Of a stretch of DNA of 64,000 bases, positions 58,176 through 64,000 are shown piece after piece. Location of the stretch: contig OZ176050.1 of the NCBI GenBank assembly GCA_964247055.1, forward strand, positions 9,610,001-9,674,000, read 5' to 3'. The translations under genes were made by a program, and so were the position numbers. Below the pieces are notes generated by a model that searched no databases, was not told the origin of the DNA, and was given only the letters and a program-made list of their open reading frames with translations. Source of the stretch: Paragordius varius. Lineage: Eukaryota > Nematomorpha. Position 1 is the stretch's first letter, and each line of letters starts with the position of its first letter.

Positions 58176-59920
58176 GGGTGGGTGATAGAAAAAATTTTGA
58201 TTTGACTTGCAAGTTCAAGTCATGGCTTGCTTTCATGTGATAAAAAAATTTAACATTAGACCACTTAAGTCAAGCAAGAAATCTTGATTCGGAGGTGATA
58301 AAAAACCATATGATCAAGTAAAACTTATAGATTTTTCAAGTGTGGTGTAAGGCACACTTGACAGATTTTAAAATGTGTATAATTTTTTTTTGAAACTATT
58401 TTTGGATGTAATTTAGGCTCTATATGATATAATTTTTATCTGATATTTGAATTAACCTATTCTAATTGAGTGGATACAAAAGAGGATAATTTTTTAGATA
58501 AATCTGCTAATATTTAAGAACAATGCTTATAAAAATACGCTAAATATATCGATCGTGAACCTGCAAAATAATTTGATTTTCGAAAATTACTTAAATTTCA
58601 TAATTAAATATTAAGCCTATGAAATTTCAAATCTTCGTTTATAAACGCTAAAGGTTACTTCACTATTCACTAATGTCAAGATTTTATTTTATCATAAATT
58701 TATATTGAATGTAATGTACACAATCAATTAAAAATAATAAAATGTTATATTGTATAAACATCTTCCCATTATATTTGCAAAACTCCTAACAAAATGAATA
58801 GTGTGGTAAAATAAGGAGTGTTTTAAGGGCGAATGTTTTATCAACTTAAAAATTATTGTAGGGCTCAATATTTAGAGAAATCCATCATATTAAATAAGAT
58901 ACGTGTTACTGAGTTTGAAAAACTTTAATAAATGCATATTGTATTAATTGCTTATCTTTTTGTGCCTTATTTCATAAATTTAAAATTTAAATTGGCAAAA
59001 AATGTTATATTCACAAGCAAAAGACTTGACTTAAGCGTTTTTTTATCACCGATCTTCAAGTGTAACATTTATTTGCCACCCAATTCGAATTTTACGCAAA
59101 TTATTTTGATTAATTTCAGCCAAAATTTATGAAATAAGGCACAAAAAGATAAACAATTAATACAATATGCATCTATTAAAGTTTTTCAAACTCAGTAACA
59201 CGTATCTTATTTAATATGATGGATTTCTCTAAATATTGAGCCCTACAATAATTTTTAAGTTGATAAAACATTCGCCCTTAAAACACTCTTTATTTTACCA
59301 CACTATTCATTTTGTTAGGAGTCCATTTGCAAATCTAATGTAAAGATGTTTATACAAGTATAACATTTTATTATTTTTAATTGATTATGTACATTATATT
59401 CGATAAAAATTTATGATGAAATAAATTCTTTACATTAGTGAATAGTGAAGTAACCTATAGCGTTTAAACCAAGATTTGAAATTTCATAGGCTTAATATTT
59501 AATTATGAAATTTAAGTAATTCGAGAATCAAATTTTTTTGCAGGTTCACGATCGATATATTTAGCATATTTTTATATATTAGCAGATTTATCTAAAAATT
59601 ATCCTCTTTTGTATCCACTCAATTAGAATAGGTTAATTAGCCAAATATCAGATAAAAATTATATCATATAAAGCCTAAATTACATCCATAAATAGTTTCA
59701 AAAAAAATTATACATATTTTAAAACCTGTCAAGTGTGCCCTACACCACACTTGAAAAATCTATTAGCTTTACTTGGTCATATGATTTTTTATCACCTCCC
59801 ATTCAAGTTTTCTTGCTTGACTTAAGTCGTTTAACGTTATATATTTTTTATCACATGAAAGCAAGCCATGACTTGAAGAACTTGTAAGTCAAGTCAAAAA
59901 AATTTTTATCACCACACCCA
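58176..59920. repeat. 1.75-kb foldback with about 800-bp arms
   Basis: Left arm 58176-58982 and right arm 59123-59920 are inverse copies with scattered differences (for example GCATATTGTATTAATTG at 58935 and CAATTAATACAATATGC at 59153). The outer ends read GGGTGGGTGATA and TATCACCACACCC. The 140-nt spacer again contains GACTTGACTTAAG and TCAAGTGT motifs found near the ends. No target duplication identified; no transposase. Confidence 0.85.
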
Positions 59921-59949
59921 ATATTTTTTTTATAATTTTATAAAGGTGC

Positions 59950-60330
59950 TCTACATAGCTGGCGCTCAATTAGCCCCTCTATTTAGCCGCTCCCGCCGTA
60001 AAATTAATTTTTTTTGGAAAAAAATAAATCCCTAAAAATATATTTGAAGCCATTTTCACAAAAGTTATGAGACTATGTAAAATGAAGTTTTAGACATGCA
60101 GAATAAGGGTGAAATATTAGCCCAATGTTTTTTATAACCGCTGAGCGTTAGATCTGTGCGACTATATATAAATAACCTATCTTTGAAGCAAATTATAATA
60201 AAATCATCAAGAATTTAATTAAACGCTTTTATAAATAAGGTGGTTAGGCCTAGTCCTATGTTAAATATGCCAACATAAGTAGTTTTGAACATTTTCAGAA
60301 AGTTTATGGGACCATAATAATTAGGGAATT
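59950..60330 (+). mobile_element. Old diverged Helitron-family fragment
   Basis: GCCGCTCCCGCCGTAAAATT followed by a T-run, then ACAAAAGTTATGAGACTATG, parallels the internal part of H2-H5 (CCGCTCCCTCCGTAAAATGCC ... GAGACCGTAAAA, shown in pieces). Both ends are missing. Confidence 0.45.
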
Positions 60331-61570
60331 ATAAATTAAGTTTTAGTATATAAAATAAGCTTCATCTCATGAACAATCTTCTATTCAATTTAATATAAGG
60401 TGTACTGCGCAAAAACTATTTTTTTCAATAAGAGCTAAAAATTACTTATGATATCAGAGTACAAAATTGGGATCAGAAAAAAATATCCTCGTGTATTAAA
60501 TATATTCTGACTTTGGGGCCTTAATAAGAAAAATATTCTTTTGTGCCAATTGCTGCATTTCAAAAAATTGCAAAATTAGCATACATTATAATAAAACCTT
60601 TTTTGGTGAAATAGATGTGTTATTTCATAAATATCATATCATAAAATACATTACAAAGGGTTTATATTAAATTTTTTATCCCGAACTCTAAGACTCCCAT
60701 AACCTACTTAAATTAATAAACAATTTTTGTATCAATTTAAAAAACAAATCAGCATCTTCGAATTTTATGAGGCCATTTTAGAATATCTTAAAATATTATT
60801 CTACCGTTTTCAACACGCTTCAAAATATCATTACCTACGCTTTAAGAAAATTTTGCTAAAAATTGAATATTTAATATATGTATATTTTAAAATAACATTT
60901 TTTTAATGTCATAATCTAGCACATATTAAAACGCGCATCGGTATTTTTCTGTTTATTTTGAGAAAGGCCATACTAAAGAAGCGCGAAACTTTACTTTAGG
61001 ACATATCTAAAAATTAAAATATATTATAAATATCGGCATACTTTTCAATTTTTTCAAATATTTTTCGAAATGAACCAGTTATCTTACTAAAGAATTTTAT
61101 TTGGTTAATTTTGCGACTTTCCATACAAAGCAATTAGCACAAAAGTATATTATTTTTAACAAATAACTCATAACCCAAAACCAGCGAATGAGAATTTTGC
61201 GACATTAACTATCAGAATATAAATATATATATATATATATATATTTCATCGAGATTTTTTTGCGTGCACTGTGCATATAAAAAGTTTCGATAAAATTGTT
61301 CAATAATTATCATCACTCTATTTATAAAGTCAGTTGCCCAAAAGGTAACGGGGTCCCATTATTTGATACACTATATACATAGCATATATGCATAAGATAA
61401 TAATAAATGCCAATAACAAATAATTTCGGACTCTTTTAATTAAATAAGCATTCATTGCAAAAAATTTGGTATAAATTATAATAATTTTTATGTAAATTTA
61501 TTTTATGGATAATGAATTAAATATTGCATAATTGAGTACTAAATATCCATATATCATTATAAGGTTGAGA
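60331..61570. other. 3' flank of PARL, nothing recognised
   Basis: AT-rich with a (TA)n at about 61220-61244. No gene signal. Confidence 0.5.
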
Positions 61571-63514
61571 CTAACGATCATTCAAACGACGCTTCTTATA
61601 TTCATGCCATTTATCAACAATCCATTCTCTTTGACTCCAAAGATATTTATCACCATATTTCCAATACCACCTAAATATTTACAAACATTATAAAGTTCAA
61701 GTATATCCAGCTAATAAATTGTAATATTAATTGACTAATTACACTCCAAAAGCCAAACCACCAAGATGGGCCGCATGATCAAACAATTTCCATTTCATTA
61801 TGATCCCCATAGTGTCAAAGATAAGCATGGCCTTTAAAGCCTAATTTAGAGAGTAGTAAAAAATAAAATATAATTAAAATTGAAGAAGTGATTAAAATTT
61901 TATAAATAAAAAAATACTTGTCTCTATACGCTACTTTAATAATTACTTGCATTTTAATTTTTATTAGGAAAGACAATAAAAACACACTGATAACTTTTTA
62001 GACAATATTTCGATGAAAAATGAGAACTATACCGTAAAAGCTGAAAAAGTGAAGGTAGGCAGAAATATGAGGGAGAGTTCTGCATTTGGATATTCCATGC
62101 ATACAACTCCGACCATAGCCATGAGTGCACCCGAGGCCCCCATAGATAAAGCTCGAGATTGGTTCAACACTTTTAGGGCATAACTTGTGAGGGATGAAAA
62201 TGTACCTACAAAATAGTTTTGGTAAAACCATATAGCGTAAATTATATATCAAAAAGGTTTTTACATAAAAAATTCGATTTTTAAATATATATCAAAACTA
62301 AGGCATAACCTATAATTTAGAACAATAGGTAAAAACAATATGGGCATTAAATAATAGATTTTATGGAAAGGAGTATGGAAAGTGATAAGGTTATATATTT
62401 TAATGGACTTGGACAAATTTTAAATATATGAAAAATTTTATAATTAAGAGCAGTAAAATAATAATTATCAACTTATAAGTCTTAACATTACCAGCCATTA
62501 AAAAGAAAGCTAGAAATTGTTCGCGTCCCATTATGTGCATTGTAGGATAGCTAAATGAGTACAACGCAATCATATTAAAAATTAAATGCCAGGCATTGTA
62601 ATGGCTAAAGGTTGAAAGTAACATGGAAAGTGTAGGGACGCCTAACAATACAAAAAATACATACAATGAACACTTTCGCGCAAAATGGTAGTCAAATATT
62701 AAAATTGTTATTATTTAAAATAAATTTTAAAATATTGGGAAACACTTGTTTTCTAATATGAATAAGTATTATAGAAAATTTGATTATTTTTGTTTAAGGA
62801 ATCCAAAGTTAAAAGCTTTTAAGTAAACTTAAATTTTCATAAGATTATATTTTTGTTATCAACGTTTTATCATGCATTAAATTATCTTGTCTATCAATCG
62901 ATCCACAAAAATATCATGATCATTGACATTCAATGTAAAGTAACCAAAAACATCCCAAAAAATTTTAAATTTGTATTATTTTCAATACAACACCATTAAA
63001 TTAATATTCATTTTTGTTAAACCTTGACGGGGATGAGATCCTAAATATTTAACCATCATTGGATATAACTTTGAAATATGCCATAGACAAAAAACACCGA
63101 AATTCATTCCCATTAAAAATACTATTAACTTTTCCTCGTTCTTTAACTCCCTATTCCATAGTTCTGAAATCTATTTATAAATTTATCAAACTTGTTGCCT
63201 AAATTCCCCAAATTTTGGAAAACCAGTATCAACAACTTTTATTTGTTTCTTAAGATTTTCATATTGCCAAATACCGCATCCTGCTATTGAAACACCAGAA
63301 ACCTATAACAATTTAAAATTAATTGTACCATAACGAAAAAACCGAACGGTTTTATAAGATCCGCGAATTTTAGAGTTTCATTGCTTGGGTCTCTGATTTT
63401 AGAGGGTAAAATATCGATTTTGTTATCTTTAACTGTTTTAAAAAATCTTAAAATTGATGAATTATTTTTGAACACTTTGAAAAACTTGAACAATCCCACA
63501 GTTGGCCGTATCAT
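61571..63514 (-). CDS. PARL: Mitochondrial rhomboid protease PARL
   Basis: Intramembrane serine protease of the mitochondrial inner membrane; relatives cleave PINK1, PGAM5 and other single-span proteins. Exons 63514-63329, 63302-63192, 63170-63023, 62641-62492, 62205-62033, 61840-61743, 61670-61571: 966 nt, 321 aa (human 379). Seen: basic, hydroxylated N-terminus (MIRPTVGLFKFFKVFKNN) fitting a presequence; GIWQYENLKKQI before the first span; MLLSTFSHYNAWHLIFNM (L1 loop/TM2); GASGALM with the catalytic Ser; WKLFDHAAHLGGLAFG with the catalytic His; and WYWKYGDKYLWSQRE at the end. Introns 1 and 2 are only 26 and 21 nt; the later ones are 381, 286, 192 and 72 nt. The start codon lies 27 bp from that of ATG3 on the other strand. 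The ATG at 63514 is the only in-frame Met before the matching region. Confidence 0.94.
63171..63191 (-). other. 21-nt intron in PARL
   Basis: Starts GTTTGA (an in-frame TGA and TAA) and ends AATAG; phase 0, joining FRQQ to ISELWN, which matches the family. Confidence 0.85.
63303..63328 (-). other. 26-nt intron in PARL
   Basis: Starts GTACAA and ends TATAG; joins FGFFVM to VSGVSIAGCGIWQYE. Confidence 0.8.
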
Positions 63515-63541
63515 TCATAGCTTCTCAGATGATATATAAGA
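63515..63541. promoter_or_regulatory. 27-bp gap between PARL and ATG3 start codons
   Basis: The whole space between the divergent ATGs. It contains TATATA near 63533 and a TTCTCAG at 63522-63528 that could be a splice or trans-splice acceptor for ATG3. Both transcripts must have very short leaders, overlap each other, or receive a leader by splicing. Confidence 0.5.
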
Positions 63542-64000
63542 ATGCAGGATTTATTCAATACTGTCAAAGGAAAAGCTTTGGGCATCGCTGATTTTTTAAC
63601 ACCAGTTCTTAAAGTACTGTTACTTTTTTATTTCATAGGAATCAAAGTTTAAAGAGACTGGTGTGATTACACCTGAAGAGGTATATTTTGTTCTCCAATT
63701 AATCTTATTAGTTTGTGATCGCCGGAGATCATTTGGTTCATCAATGTCCTACGTGGTCTTGGGCTATTGGTGAAACAGCCAAATCAAAATCTTATTTGCC
63801 TTCTAATAAACAATATCTTGTTACTAGAAATGGTAAAATTTAGCATATAATTTATATAGTTCCTTGTTATGATATGAAAAAATTCTCAGTTATGAAGGAA
63901 AAATGTAGAAGATTGGATGAAAATGATGATCAAGAATGGGTTGAAGCTTTTTACCAGTCTGGTTTGTATTTATTTAATATTTAGAAGAAGAAACGTCTCC
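63542..64000 (+). CDS. ATG3: Autophagy E2-like enzyme ATG3 (5' part)
   Basis: E2-like enzyme that transfers ATG8/LC3 to phosphatidylethanolamine during autophagosome formation. Exons 63542-63613, 63639-63680, 63712-63832, 63860-63961 and 63985 onward, cut by the window edge. Seen: [20 protein letters not shown], the N-terminal amphipathic helix; [49 protein letters not shown]; then the acidic [12 protein letters not shown] flexible region. Collinear with human ATG3. The catalytic HPC region lies beyond the edge. The four introns are 25, 31, 27 and 23 nt, all GT-AG. None of the intron lengths seen exceeds 31 nt, in contrast with the ACSBG genes. Confidence 0.95.

Noticed and set aside
58932-59132. 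66-aa ORF at the centre of the foldback
   Set aside because: Its first part is mirrored by the opposite arm and it lacks any domain.
1-64000. LTR retroelements or other capsid- or envelope-bearing elements
   Set aside because: No paired long terminal repeats, integrase, protease or capsid-like reading was recognised; the reverse-transcriptase traces seen are LINE-type.

Overview
This is animal nuclear DNA: very AT-rich, with spliced genes whose closest recognisable relatives are metazoan proteins (POPDC, ACSBG, PARL, ATG3, COX17, DPH3, PABIR/FAM122). Introns fall into two classes. Most are 70 nt to over 1 kb, but COX17, PABIR, PARL and ATG3 contain GT-AG introns of only 21-31 nt. Such introns are known in a few reduced animal lineages, for example dicyemid mesozoans. 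The window alone does not fix the species.

Layout. 1-2.5 kb: the 3' end of a bubblegum-type acyl-CoA synthetase gene (copy 1, + strand). 2.7-9.4 kb: transposon fragments (Helitron-like elements, one with a roughly 320-bp internal satellite; a 1.2-kb hairpin; LINE remains). 10.5-13.0 kb: a Popeye-domain gene. 14.5-20.2 kb: LINE remains, a hAT element carrying a Helitron, and a hAT-Charlie-like deletion derivative ending 70 bp before COX17. 20.3-20.8 kb: COX17 and DPH3, with one nucleotide between stop and start. 25.8-32.7 kb: two near-identical hAT elements, each with a Helitron at the same internal site, flanking a tandem array of a 126-bp unit that resembles the last exon of the acyl-CoA synthetase genes. 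36.3-53.1 kb: two complete ACSBG genes in divergent orientation (copy 2 minus, about 1,050 aa; copy 3 plus, about 772 aa). 54.6-56.7 kb: a PABIR/FAM122-like PP2A-B55 inhibitor (minus) with a tRNA-Arg(CCG) just upstream. 58.2-59.9 kb: a giant foldback with arms of about 800 bp. 61.6-64.0 kb: PARL (minus) and ATG3 (plus, cut by the window end), whose start codons are 27 bp apart.

How the genes relate. Three ACSBG paralogues and a tail-exon array mark a local expansion of long-chain fatty-acid activation. COX17 (mitochondrial copper delivery), PARL (inner-membrane protease that processes PINK1) and ATG3 (LC3-conjugating E2) all act on mitochondria or mitophagy. The PARL/ATG3 bidirectional arrangement could co-express the last two; this is inference. 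Mobile elements supply most of the remaining sequence and lie inside several introns.

All exon boundaries were read by eye from GT-AG sites, phase and protein similarity. Total coding lengths come out divisible by three for every complete model. No search was run.
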